Assembly (NCBI RefSeq): GCF_037042905.1
Contig: NC_087259.1
Coordinates: forward strand, 22,168,001-22,232,000
Reading direction: 5' to 3'
Length of the DNA: 64,000 bases
From: Lytechinus pictus
Taxonomy: Eukaryota > Echinodermata > Echinoidea > Temnopleuroida > Toxopneustidae
Translations under genes and position numbers: made by a program
Shown here: positions 16,101 through 26,000 of the stretch, piece by piece
Position numbering within the stretch: position 1 is the first letter of the stretch
How the letters are laid out: the number at the start of each line of letters is the position of its first letter
Notes under the pieces: generated by a model
The model's database searches: none
What the model saw: the letters and a program-made list of their open reading frames with translations, nothing else
What the model was told of the DNA's origin: nothing

Positions 16101-19100
16101 TCCAATTTACCACAGGACAATACCACACGACATTACCACACAATACCACAGGACATTAAGACATAGCATTACCACACAACAATATATGTGGTAATTGTGT
16201 GGTAAAGTCCTATGGTAATTATATGGTATTACCACAGGACATTTTTGTAAGGGTCTCAAAATAAGGGGGGAAAGTCAACAACCGATTGGGCCATACCAAG
16301 TGTTGTGTCGTTTTGATCGATACATGAACAAAAATAAAAAGAAAGAAAAAGGAAAGAAAGAATAAAGAAAAAGAAAAAAAACAGAAAAAGACACACACAC
16401 AAAAAAAAATCAGAAAGAAAAGCCAAAATGAAAAGAAAGCCAAATGATATCTAATTTTCTCTCGGTCGTTTGCACTCACAAATGGAAGTTTGAAGTTTCC
16501 CCTTTTCAAAGTCAATACACCACAAAGTTCTCGCCCTTTTTTTCCTGAAAGTTAATTTTTACTAGTGACAGATATAGGCCTATTCTGGTCTTCAAATTAA
16601 TGATATCATATTGATCTATTCTTAAAGGGATGCTTCGGGATGCTCCAGGCTGAATATAATGTGATTTAAACAGAAAAATCAGACAAACAGAACACTGAAA
16701 ATTTGATCAAAATTGGAGAATGAATAAGAAAGTTAAGGCATTTTCAAGATGCATGTGCATTATCCCGTTGAAACTGTTCTAGACATGTCTTCATGAATAT
16801 TCAATGAGCAAACTGATGACGTCATATCCCCACCTGTTCTTTTGTATTTATATGAAATTGGGTTTATTCAATTTTGTTCTATCAAGAACTGATAAAATTG
16901 GATTGACAACTGATTTAGTGCATTAGATATTTATTGCTGCAGCTTATTTCATTATAGAGGGGACACATTATTCGTACATGTATGAAAAATTAAACAATTA
17001 TGATTTCATGTAATAACATAAGAAAAAGGAAAGTGGGGATGTGACATCATCAGCCCACCTAATGAATATTCATGATGATGTGCATAACTACTTTCACAAA
17101 ATAATGCTAAACTTTAAAATTCAATAACTTCGTTATTTGTTACCGATTTCGATGAAACTTTCAGCATTTTGCTTCGCGAATTTTACTCTATTTATTTAGA
17201 TATAAATATTTTCAGCCCGGTGGCCCTTAATGTTTTCTTATGATAACTCAATTAACATTTTAACATTGGTAAATTACATGTACTTATATGAAAAGTCAAC
17301 CAATTTGAAAACTTGAAAAGATTATTATATGAGCTCAGTGAATTACACATCAGTATACATTCTACCGCACTGATTCATTTCTAAATAAAACAATTTCTTT
17401 CTCCCCCCTCTCTTTTTTTTTCATTTGAAGATTGCTCTTCTACAATTGAAGAGCTCAGTTGCAAAAGGGGTTGGGTAAATTTTTCATCAAATTTATTTTG
17501 GTCTCATTATTGATGAGCAAACAATGGTTCATAATGTTGTAATTAAACACCGTCTTTTGAAGAACAAAAATAACTGTCACATGCAAGAACGCTCAACAAT
17601 AAGAACAAGTCTTCTCTCATAAAATCACTGTTTTCTTTTAATATTAAACCTTGAATGTAAATTTGCTATGATACGTTCCTGGATCGTATTAACATTCTTT
17701 ACACAACCCCTCAAAGATAAGTTTTATTCAAACATCTGTTAGTATAAAATTCCAAGCTTTTCAGTCTAATCGACACAAAGCTGCAAATCAGATCGACTGA
17801 CATTTTCCCTTCTTGAAAACCGCAATTATTTGAAAAACAATGAAAAATAAACCTCTGAATGTTATACAACGTCACTTTATGAAAACATTTAATATTTTTT
17901 TCCTACACCCAATCGTATCCCATGAAGTACGTGTTAATTTGAAACCGGGGGGGGGGGGGCACAGGGGGAAAGGGCATTTCCTCTTTTGAAAAGAGCTTAT
18001 AAAAGAAAGAACAACCTAGACCTATCACTAATTAGTGTGCAATAAAGATGTTAAGATAAGGATATATATTTCAAAGTAATAAATGGAATTTGAATTGCAC
18101 AACTTAAAGGACAAGTCCGCCGTAACAAAAAATTGATTTGAATAAAAAGAAAAAAATCCAACAAGCATAACACTGAAAATTTCATCAAAATCGGTTGTAA
18201 AATAAGAAAGTTATGACATTTTAAAGTTTCGCTTAATTTCACAAAACTGTTATACGCACATCCTGATCGGTATGCAAATGAGGAGGCTGATGACATCATC
18301 CACTCACTATTTCTTTTGTATTTTATTATATGAGATATGAAATATTATAATTTTCTCCTCGTTTTCAAGTGAAACAGTGATTAATTCATCCCTAAACATG
18401 TGGGATTAGCATTGTTTAATACTATATGGTTCAGTCAAGTCGGCCGGGTCCCTATGTTCAAATCTGTAAAAAATGAAATATTGTATAATTCAAACAATGA
18501 AAAAACAAAAGAAATAGTGAGTGACGGATATCATCGACTGACTAATTTGCATGTCACTGAGTTGTGCATATCACTGTTTTGTGAAAAATAAGCGGAAATT
18601 TCAAAAATATTGTTTAAGAAAAGTAATTTTATTTATCTCCTCTAAAACTCTAAACTTTAAATTGTTGATTGCAGATCCAATGGGACCAAGTTCTTAGCAG
18701 TTCACACCCAGTCAGAAGTACAAAATTGAGAACCATGCAGATCAGCAAGTGTGAGTTACAATCTATAAATTAGGAACAGGATTTCTGAATGGAAAAATTG
18801 CAAGGTATGCTTGCTGTTTTGATAATATACAGGCTGTATAAGCTCATCACCCCCCCCCCCCAAAAAAAAAAACAAACAAATAACTAAATATTCCACCTTT
18901 TTTTTTTTGGGGGGGGGGGCTATGGCCAATTGTGCTGAAACATGATATCATGTAATGTTAAAGTTCCATTGTGAGTTATATTTGTTTGAATTCAGATTCA
19001 CCAGTACTTATCCATATGCCTCCTGTCTATATACATACATGTGCATAAAAACAAGATATTAACAAAATTCTGAAAAATATTTGAATTAATTTGCACTCTT

Positions 19101-19361
19101 TATTATCAAAACATACTATAAATAATTATATTGATCTATGAATTTATCTGGATGTAGGACAAAAGTGACTGCATGTGCTAAACTTGTTATTTCACTGAAG
19201 AGTATAAAATAGAGTTTACATCTTTTTAATAAACTGGACTAGATGAGTAAGAATGATTTACAGCTTATTTTGTTCTTTTCTCTATTTTTTACCATGCAGG
19301 TTTCCCACTTCCCAAGCTGTTTAAGTACTGGTATCACAAAAAGTGCCAAGAAGAAATATGA
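7106..19361 (+). CDS. Candidate four-exon gene for a 73-residue protein, function unknown
   Basis: Proposed exons: 7106-7145, 17431-17474, 18675-18750 and 19300-19361. Their lengths (40, 44, 76 and 62 bp) total 222 bp, or 73 codons plus TGA. Each junction is GT-AG and the phases agree (1, 0, 1). The first segment reads MDNDFEDICSRLN, the second contains CSSTIEELSCKRGW, the third begins IQWDQVLSSSH, and the last reads FPLPKLFKYWYHKKCQEEI. No signal peptide or membrane segment is apparent. The protein starts acidic and ends basic, with several Cys. I do not recognise the family. The start codon lies 130 bp after a perfect NRF1 site. Short exons can agree in phase by chance, so this is a model. 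Alternatives are a noncoding transcript from the NRF1 promoter or a different exon set. Confidence 0.35.
7570..7800. repeat. Dispersed repeat with GTGTCCGGACA, copy 1
   Basis: Begins GGATGGGGGTCGGGTGTCC and ends near GTCCGGACACACAACC. The second copy at 8455-8680 has about the same length with small indels. The ends contain inverted TGTCCGGAC motifs, suggesting a MITE. The two copies flank the TIR element at 7806-8449. Confidence 0.8.
7806..8449. mobile_element. TIR DNA element between two direct repeats
   Basis: The left end has ACCGTATGGTGAGACTACC then ATCGACCACCT. The right end is the inverse, with AGGTGGTCGAT then GGGTAGTTCCAACCATACTGG. The inverted ends span roughly 45 bp with some mismatches. 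The interior repeats the ACCGACCACC motif in inverted form at both ends. No transposase frame and no clear target duplication. Confidence 0.7.
8455..8680. repeat. Dispersed repeat with GTGTCCGGACA, copy 2
   Basis: Direct repeat of 7570-7800 on the far side of the TIR element. Shared blocks include GGGGGTCGGGTGTCCGGACA, TTTGTACTAAAAATTGATG and GATCGTCCGGACACACAACC. Confidence 0.8.
8690..9375. other. No feature recognised
   Basis: AT-rich intronic or intergenic sequence. I see no coding frame or repeat boundary I can support. Confidence 0.5.
9376..9560 (+). pseudogene. LINE ORF2 C-terminal tail, degraded
   Basis: The plus strand reads RRKRGRPKTTCPGITFEEM then, after a stop and a small shift, a stretch ending GWRSFVVALHVRRH. 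The pattern KRGRP-TTW...EEM...WRSFVAAL is the conserved tail found after the reverse transcriptase in several non-LTR retrotransposons. In-frame stops show it is dead. Confidence 0.7.
9561..11760. other. No gene recognised
   Basis: AT-rich. There are good acceptor-like sequences at about 10900, 11402 and 11629 (polypyrimidine then CAG), but none opens a convincing frame. Confidence 0.45.
11770..12265 (+). pseudogene. CR1-like LINE reverse transcriptase 3' remnant
   Basis: Plus-strand translation has a degraded LDYCNAL-like block, then VQNAASIVP, LRWLQVKERIYMNISVRLLIFK, and further on an AMELAP...VVNNLK block. These follow the order of CR1/L2-type reverse transcriptase C-termini (VQNAAAR, LHWLPVKERI, FKAL, LWNSLP, FK..LKT). 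Several stops interrupt it. Confidence 0.75.
12270..13590. other. No feature recognised
   Basis: AT-rich non-coding sequence, with no coding frame and no clear repeat boundary. Confidence 0.5.
13592..13881. mobile_element. hAT-like MITE, CAGGGTTCCCACAG ends
   Basis: The left end CAGGGTTCCCACAG and right end CTGTGAGAACCCTG are inverted with one mismatch over 14 bp. The interior repeats TCATGGAAA several times, as in hAT MITEs of this terminal type. No target duplication is visible. Confidence 0.72.
13962..14683. mobile_element. Long foldback element flanked by TTAA
   Basis: Nearly the whole 722 bp is one imperfect palindrome. The left arm runs inward from AGGAAAATAAAACCCAAAA and the right arm mirrors it to TTTTGGGTGTTATTTTCCT. 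Both sides are flanked by TTAA (13958-13961 and 14684-14687), compatible with a TTAA target duplication. The arms also mirror deeply inside, for example AAACGTTTAGAGATGTAGTT against its complement. Confidence 0.85.
14690..15415. other. No feature recognised
   Basis: AT-rich, non-coding. Confidence 0.5.
15425..16253. repeat. TTACCACA/TGTGGTAA array II
   Basis: About 830 bp built almost entirely from TTACCACA, TGTGGTAA and close variants in both orientations, with spacers such as CATGTGG, ACTGGTG and GTGAGG. The right end (ACCACAGGACATTTTTGTAAGGG region) is the inverted form of the left end of array I at 4326. The plus-strand half is mostly TTACCACAC until about 15690 and then switches to GTGTGGTAA, so the array can fold back on itself. 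Confidence 0.92.
16626..17226. mobile_element. TTAA-flanked MITE, GGATGCTTCGGG family
   Basis: Opens TTAAAGGGATGCTTCGGG and closes with CCCGGTGGCCCTTAA. Internal segments mirror each other (ACACTGAAAATTTGATC against GATGAAACTTTCAGCAT; GATGACGTCATATCCCCAC against GTGGGGATGTGACATCATC). A related right end lies at 57438. Confidence 0.75.
17431..17474 (+). CDS. Candidate exon 2, small unknown gene
   Basis: 44 bp preceded by a strong polypyrimidine tract ending tttcatttgaag and followed by donor gtaaat. It reads (N)CSSTIEELSCKRGW in the phase set by the exon at 7106. Confidence 0.33.
18108..18612. mobile_element. TTAAAGGACAAGTCC-family MITE, copy 1
   Basis: Opens with TTAAAGGACAAGTCCGCC. The left part closely matches the copy at 42074 (TCCAACAAGCATAACACTG, GTTTCGCTTAATTTCAC, GGTATGCAAATGAGGAG). 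The right half is an imperfect mirror image of the left, including GCAAATTAGTCAGTCGATG-type text in reverse. The right boundary is approximate. Confidence 0.75.
18675..18750 (+). CDS. Candidate exon 3, small unknown gene
   Basis: 76 bp between acceptor ttgattgcag and a strong donor gtgagt. In phase 0 it reads IQWDQVLSSSHPV through RTMQISK and leaves one T that combines with GT of the next exon to give Cys. A second frame is open to a stop inside the exon, so the reading rests on phase continuity. Confidence 0.36.
18850..18919. repeat. Poly(C)-poly(A) / poly(T)-poly(G) inverted pair
   Basis: A run of 12 C then about 11 A, a 25-bp spacer, then about 11 T and 11 G. The two halves are exact complements and could form a hairpin. 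It may be the ends of a very short element. Confidence 0.8.
19300..19361 (+). CDS. Candidate terminal exon, small unknown gene
   Basis: A strong acceptor (tctattttttaccatgcag) opens GT TTC CCA. The frame reads FPLPKLFKYWYHKKCQEEI and ends at TGA 19359-19361. The composition is typical of a real protein C-terminus. Confidence 0.38.
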
Positions 19362-19510
19362 AGGTCAAGTTAATAAAAAGTAGTTACTTCATTGCAATAA
19401 CACATTAAAATGAATTTAATTTGAAATAACTATATTGATAAATCATTGAACGTTACGGTACTTAAACTACACATCTGTAGAAAAGAGTGCAGTACAGTTC
19501 AGGTTCATCA

Positions 19511-19673
19511 CAGGGGCTGCTGAACGGTTTTCAAAGTGGGGGGGGGGGGGGGGGCTGACCACGCAAAAAATCACAATCGTATGGTCATTTTTACGTTTTG
19601 TACATGGTTTTGGAAAAAAAAGTGGGGGGGAGGGGGGCTGAAGCCCCCCCCCCCCCGCCTTCCGCGGCCCCTG
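19511..19673. mobile_element. Short hAT-like MITE, CAGGGGC ends
   Basis: 163 bp from CAGGGGCTGC to GCGGCCCCTG, with internal poly-G and poly-C runs. CATCA flanks both sides (19506-19510 and 19674-19678). The expected hAT duplication is 8 bp, so either it has decayed or the family differs. Confidence 0.6.
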
Positions 19674-19674
19674 C

Positions 19675-21070
19675 ATCACCGGGCAAAGACATTTAAGTAT
19701 ACAAGTTTTGGTACAAAATTTCACACAAAATACAAGTAAGAAATATATTTCCAACGGGCAAATGTATCACCTTTTATTTATATTTTATACTTTTACTAGT
19801 TCTTAGTAGTTTTGATGAAAATAAATATTATTTTCTAGTCTAAAGGCCTATTCAATATCAGAATATGTCTTCCTTAAGTGACATACTTAGGGTTGTAAAT
19901 AAGACAAAAAATATTGTATTTTGAAATAAAAATCATTCATAGCTAAATGATAATAAAGGTGATCAGAAGATTAAGAAATAATGTCAGTATCACTCCTGGA
20001 ACTCATTTCATAAACGAGTTATTACTATTGTAATATTGTCATTATGAAAATTATCATTGTAACAGGGCTGAGCAAATTAAGGTTTTAATGTTAGCTGCAA
20101 CAGGCTGGGGGCAAAGTTACCATGATTACAAGTCTTCATAAAGCTTGAATGATTATTTAGGGTTATTAAGTTACATTTATTCTTATCTTACTATTAAAAA
20201 AAATTGAAATGGGTTACCACTGCAAAAATATATGAATATACTATACTTTAAAAATAGATTGAATTCTAACCACAGTGACAGTAGACAAAATCAAATTTTG
20301 TGAACGATTGGCTAATGTATTGATTCGGGAAGGCACCCTTTAGGTAGATTCTGGCATTGTGCCCCCCCCCCTTTATGAGGAGTGCTCTCACATCAGTAGA
20401 CTATTTCTTGTCAGCAAATTTGAAAGGAATTTACCAAATTCGTTTAGTGACAAACTTTTTTGGAAAAAAAATAAACGAATATCAAAGATTTTCATGCTCT
20501 TTTATGAAATCTTGGATACATCCCTGATATTAACTATAGGCTCATCGTAATCCTTTGAATGAAATATTGTAACAAACATTGTACAATTTAGAAAAATGTA
20601 CCCAAAATTTACCCACCCCATACTACCCCCACCCAGTAACAGCCTTTTTTTAGCTATGCATTGCCTTCATTCTTTAAAATTCAATTTAATGCTTGATAGA
20701 CTCTAATTATTATTGTTATGTTAATGTCAATGTTTAGAAAATAGATTCCTTATAATAAACATGTTAATTTTTTGAATTAAATTTTTTGATCTTGGTAATT
20801 TTCATTTATCAATTATTTGTGATAATATATTGCTGCCAAAATCTGTTATGCTCAAATGGTATAAGATGTTGCACTCTGTACTGAAATGTGATGATGCTAC
20901 TGTTACATCATGATATCAAACAGCAGTCAATTAAAATATTATTCAAGAGAAATAAGGATAATAGTGGGAAATAGATTAAAATGACAGGAGAATTGTTTGC
21001 TTGTATGCATATAGTTGTGTGTGTCAGTTTCTGAGAGAGACAGACAGACAGAAAGAGAGAGAGGAAGGGG
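19675..21070. other. No gene recognised
   Basis: AT-rich intergenic sequence with a poly-C run at about 20360. I see nothing else I can support. Confidence 0.5.
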
Positions 21071-21077
21071 CAGGAGA

Positions 21078-22503
21078 GGGGGGGGGGGGGGGGGTCGGGA
21101 TCAAAATCCAGTTGAAACCAATTAGAGCAAAACCAATTGAAACCAGTTGGCCAATTGGTTTCAATAGGGAAATTGGAACAACTGGAACCAATTGAAACCA
21201 GTTGCCAACTGGTTCCACTTAAAACCAATTGGGCAACTGGAACCAATTGGCAATTGGTTCCAGTTGAAACCAATTAAGCAACCATTTGGCAACTGGTTTC
21301 AATTGGTTCCAGTTGTTCCAATTTCCCTATTAAAACCAGTTGAATCCAATTGGAAGCAACTGGTTTTAACTTGAAACCAATTGGAGGCTACTGGTTTCAA
21401 CTGGAACCAGTTGGAACTTCCATTTGGAATGACCTAATTAGTTACAAATTAATTAGAATTTGCGCTAACTATTGCTCATGCCAACAAAGAAGCAGTGCTA
21501 TAATATGTCTATTAATACCAATGTAAAGGGCATTGATAAAATAGACTTTCATAATGTATATTTATTTATAAAAGATCTTCAAATATATGTATTTGTATTT
21601 GATGTAATTTGGTAACAGTTAGTGGTGTACTAACTATCTTATAATCTGTTTTAATTATAATCTATAACATTTATGAACATGGTTTTCACTGCTAAGCATT
21701 GTAAACACTTATCTGAAACAAGTTTGGTACTTGAAATAGAAAATAATTAAATAGATACATTTTAAATGATGATGAATCACATAAAACATTAATCTGTGCA
21801 CACTGGCAGATAATATGCAAATTAACTGGTTTCAATTGGAATCAGTTGGGTAACTGGAAAATTTCCAATTGGAAACCAATTGGAAGTCATTTCCAGTTAC
21901 CCAACTGGATCCAGTTATGATTTCCAGTTACCCAACGGGTTCCAATTAGAATTAATATCCAGTTAGAAGTCATTTCCAGTTACCCAATTGGTTCCAGTTA
22001 GGATTTCCAGTCACCCAACTGGTTCCAGTTAGGATTTCCAGTTACCCAACTGGTTCCAGTTAGGATTTCCAGTAGTACCCAACTGGTTCCAGTTAGGATT
22101 TCCAGTTACCCAACTGGTTCCAGTTAGAAATCATTTCCAGTTGGAAGTCATTTCCAGTTACCCAACTGGTTCCAGTAAGGATTTCCAGTTGCCCAACGGG
22201 TTCCAGTTAGGATTTCCAGTTGCCCAACTGGTTCCAGTTAGGATTTCCAGTTACCCAACTGGTTCCAGTTAGGATTTCCAGTTACCCAACTGGTTCCAGT
22301 TAGAAATCATTTCCAGTTGGAAGTCATTTCCAGTTACCCAACTGGTTCCAGTAAGGATTTCCAGTTGCCCAACTGGTTTCAATTGTTTTCAACTGGAAAT
22401 TGTTATATTCCAGTTAAAACCAATTTAAACCAGTTAAAACCAAACCAGTTGGAAATCCAACTGGTTTCAATTGGATTTTGGTCCGGGGGGGGGGGGGGGG
22501 GGG
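21078..22503. repeat. AACTGG/CCAGTT motif arrays with poly-G borders
   Basis: Two arrays (about 21105-21420 and 21825-22480) separated by about 400 bp of AT-rich non-repetitive DNA. The first is an irregular mix of CCAATTGG, CCAGTTG and CAACTGG. The second contains tandem units of about 31 bp built on CCAGTTACCCAACTGGTT plus CCAGTTAGGATTT. The left border is poly-G then ATCAAAATCCAGTTGAAACC. The right border is the inverted equivalent (GGTTTCAATTGGATTTTGG) followed by poly-G. Confidence 0.9.
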
Positions 22504-23050
22504 CTATTAGTGAAAAATCTGTTTGTTATGAAAGAACCAGTTATAAGACCTTAGTGTTCATGACGGGTAAGGGGGCGGGGGGACTAATTATTTCTCCAAA
22601 ATTTTGAAACCTGCATATAAAATGTATTTTTTCTTTCATTTTCCATTTCATGTATTTATTCAAAATTCTCATTAAAAACATACAAATCAAAGAATACACT
22701 ATATACAAATATAGATACAAAAATAGAAATAAATTTAACAAGAAAATAAATGAGAATAGGAGGGAGCCAGCATAGGCAAATGGCCTTTCTAAGACTGGGC
22801 TCCCGAGACCATAATATAATCATAATAATCATAGAAGAGAGAAAGAGAATGTGGATGATAAGGCAATTACAACTTATTTCAATGTTAAGAGCGCCATCTA
22901 TCGGTAGTATCCGCATGCTGTACTGTGTGTATATTACGTAAATGTTTACATCAGCTTCCGAGAGCCAGAGTTAGAGAGCCGGATCCGACGTTCTGAATCT
23001 GTCCTTTTAGTTCGAACTTAAGCCCTGTAGGAAGAACACAATCGATTAGT
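22504..23050 (+). promoter_or_regulatory. ACADM upstream region, putative promoter
   Basis: The last 150 bp before the ATG become less AT-rich and contain GCGCCATCTATCGG at about 22890 (complement of a YY1-like AGATGGCGC) and a purine-rich GAGAGCCAGAGTTAGAGAG stretch. There is no obvious TATA box. The transcription start cannot be placed from sequence alone. Confidence 0.35.
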
Positions 23051-23083
23051 ATGGCGCTTCGGTTACTTTCTAGACAATTTCGT
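23051..23083 (+). CDS. ACADM: ACADM exon 1
   Basis: ATG starts [11 protein letters not shown] and the donor is CGT followed by gtaagtg. This Arg-rich start without acidic residues suits a mitochondrial presequence. It is the least conserved part, so it is placed by phase, by the strong donor and by the lack of a better start before exon 2. Confidence 0.85.
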
Positions 23084-26000
23084 GTAAGTGTTTTCATTTT
23101 AAACACATTCATTGACCGATCAGAGGCCGTACCCTTACGCCCGTAACTTGAAATTGGAAAGTGAACGAGAGTCGAGTGTGCTCGAGCCGGGAGCGCTCCC
23201 GAGAGCTGGGTTTGACTTTGGGTAGCCTTGACATTGTGCGACAGATAGCCTCAGTGTCTTTGACGTGACTTTGACAATCGCTGATTTCGTAGATAACGCT
23301 AATAAAAGTTCGAAAAATGTAGCCATCTGGAAATAAATCAATGCCCATATGGATATTCTCTTCACTTGAAAGAAAAATCACTCGTGTCTCAAGTTAGACA
23401 GCTGGCAGCCGTCTGTTTCGAGGTGTTTTTTTTAGCATTTAAATTTTTATTTATTTTAATTTTAAACCCCCGACGGCGACGTGGCTCTTCGGTTTTATCA
23501 TTTTTCATAAAAGTATTTAAAAAGAACTGGACCAAGATAAAGCTAGTTAGTATTGTTTTGGCCTTACATGCACCTAAATGCATGAAATGGGAAAAAATAA
23601 ATTTAAAAGGAAAAAACAGTGACTTCATGGCTGTCATGCAACTACCTACCAGTACCACTTCCCTGTTTTATCCGAACTTATGTACCAGTCACAATTCTTT
23701 GTTTTCAACCAGAGAAAACTAGATTCAGTCCACTGAATCTATTGTTCTTTGGCTGAAACATGTAATAGTGAGTCAAAGAATTGTGACTGGTAGTGTACGG
23801 CCATTGAGTCCCTGTACAGATCAAGTTAGAACTTAGGTCTCTGTGAGTGGAGCCAACAAAACAAGAGTTCAGCGGAACAACCAATATTATAGAGACCGAA
23901 GCTTTTGGTCTGGTCTCAAGTGTATTGCTGCTAATTGAGTTGTAGACTGTTAAAGCATTCTGTTTGTTCCAATTCAATCCAAGTTCTTTTTTGTCTCGCC
24001 CAAACAAAGTTCAGCGGAGACCTACTGTAACTTGTTAAAGTTAGTAATCACCTTTCCTGTTTGTGTAAAAAAATTGTTTTATAAGTAAAAAAAAGGGGAA
24101 ATTTTGTTTAATGATCTCTCAATTGTTTTTTAAGTCAATACTGAAGAAAACACTTATATCTGGTTCTTGGAATGATTGGTTTTGCCTGCCCTTGTTTCAG
24201 GGTAGGATGATCAGTTGACGATTAATAACTTTTCATTTATTTTCATATATATATTGCCCAATTTTTGTATTTCTTTAGTTGGTTTTTTTTATTCAGTGTA
24301 CTTTTTATGTTTAAAAGATTTGTTTTCCTAGTCTTTTTTTCAGTACCCCCCCGCCCCCGATATATTATGTCTTTGTGTTTCTATGGTGCACTTGTTATGC
24401 TGTGCTTTAGAGTAATTACTTCCATTATTATGTCCTTATGTAAATAGATTATAGATAAATTATACATGTTATTGAATTGAACTAGCTGGATTACAAAAAT
24501 GTATTTTAAAGTTTTTGTTCAATTTACTCTCATTTTTTGAATTTCTGCATCACACTTTGTACAAATGACATATTGGGTAATTCCACATGTGTGTTCATGA
24601 GGATGATAGGGTAAAAGGTCATCTATGGGTCAAAAAGTCGGATGATATGAGGCCATGTGCATCATTTTTCTTTAAAGTTTTTTTGTTGCTCAAATTGCTT
24701 CCTTTTTTATGTCTGAATAGATTGTGTTCATTCTTGTTACAAAATAAATCCTTGGGTAATGCCATATGTGCAGCGGCGTAACAGGGGTCGGTGGCCAGGG
24801 GGGGCAAGAGCCAAAAATTTCCCGGTCATATCATGGAACAGGCAATGGCGTCATAAGGCAAAAATTTTGAGGGGGCGATATGGTGTATCGGGCAAATATA
24901 TATATATATATAATTGTGATGAGCAAGGACCTAAACATTGCGTGGGTGCTTCAGTGAGTAATATATTGGCGAAGAAGCTCAAAAAGCATTGAAGCTAGAG
25001 ACGTAGCCTGTATTTCTTCAACTTTTATTAGTAGTTTTAGTACAAGCTTTCGGCCATTTAGTTGGGCCTTCTTCAGGTATCTGAAGATGTAAAAGACATG
25101 ATGGCTTAACAATTACCATGCATATATTTGGATTAATTTACTAAATATAGGTATATCTTAAAAGAAAATGTTTTACATCGGTAATGTTTAATTAGGATTA
25201 TCCAATAGCTATTCAAATCAAGTAAGTTTACGCAGATTTTTATTACAAACATTTTTTTGAAAGTTATGTGTAATGAGTGTGATTACTTACATACATAAGT
25301 TCACGTGCTTAGACGCGAATGTATATGAATCAATACCTTTCCTTAATATGTACTCAATATATATTATACAGTACATACACCACAATATGTCTATATACTG
25401 TCATAAAATATTTGTAATAAAAATCTGTGCAAACTTAATCTATTTTAATAGCTTTTGGATAATCTTAATTAAGCATTACCAATGCAATACAACTTCTTTT
25501 GAGATATATACTATTTTGAGATATATGTATTATTATACATTTTGGGATATATATTACACCGCACACATAACTTTAAAAAAAAATTAAGTAGCTTAATATA
25601 GGTCCCGAGCGAGATAAAAAAAATCACTTTTTCATGAGAATCTAACATGAAGATAGATTTTAGCGTGATATTCAGAAAAATGTAATACACTTTCCTTTCT
25701 TTCCTCATATTTTTTGTTTGGTTGTAGAACTTTTGGGGGCCATGGTCCAAACTCATCCATATAACAGTGCTTTCTGGGTGGGGTCCAGGGCAGAGCCCCG
25801 GAACCTCTTGATATCAAAGCCATTTTAAACCTTACAGATGGCCACTTATTTTAATATATATTTTATATATATTTATATAGCTTTAACACAACACATAAAT
25901 TTAATGCAGTTGTGTATCGTAATCATCCAAATATTGTGAGGGCACACCATAGCAAATGTGGGAAAATTTGTAAAAAGTCGCCAGCGAGCGAAGCGAGCTA

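Noticed and set aside
21825..22480. CRISPR-like array with about 31-bp period
   Set aside because: The whole unit repeats, including what would be the spacer. It is a minisatellite.
23109..23381. Minus-strand open frames opposite the start of ACADM intron 1
   Set aside because: No splice partners, no recognisable family, and overlap with the start of the sense gene.
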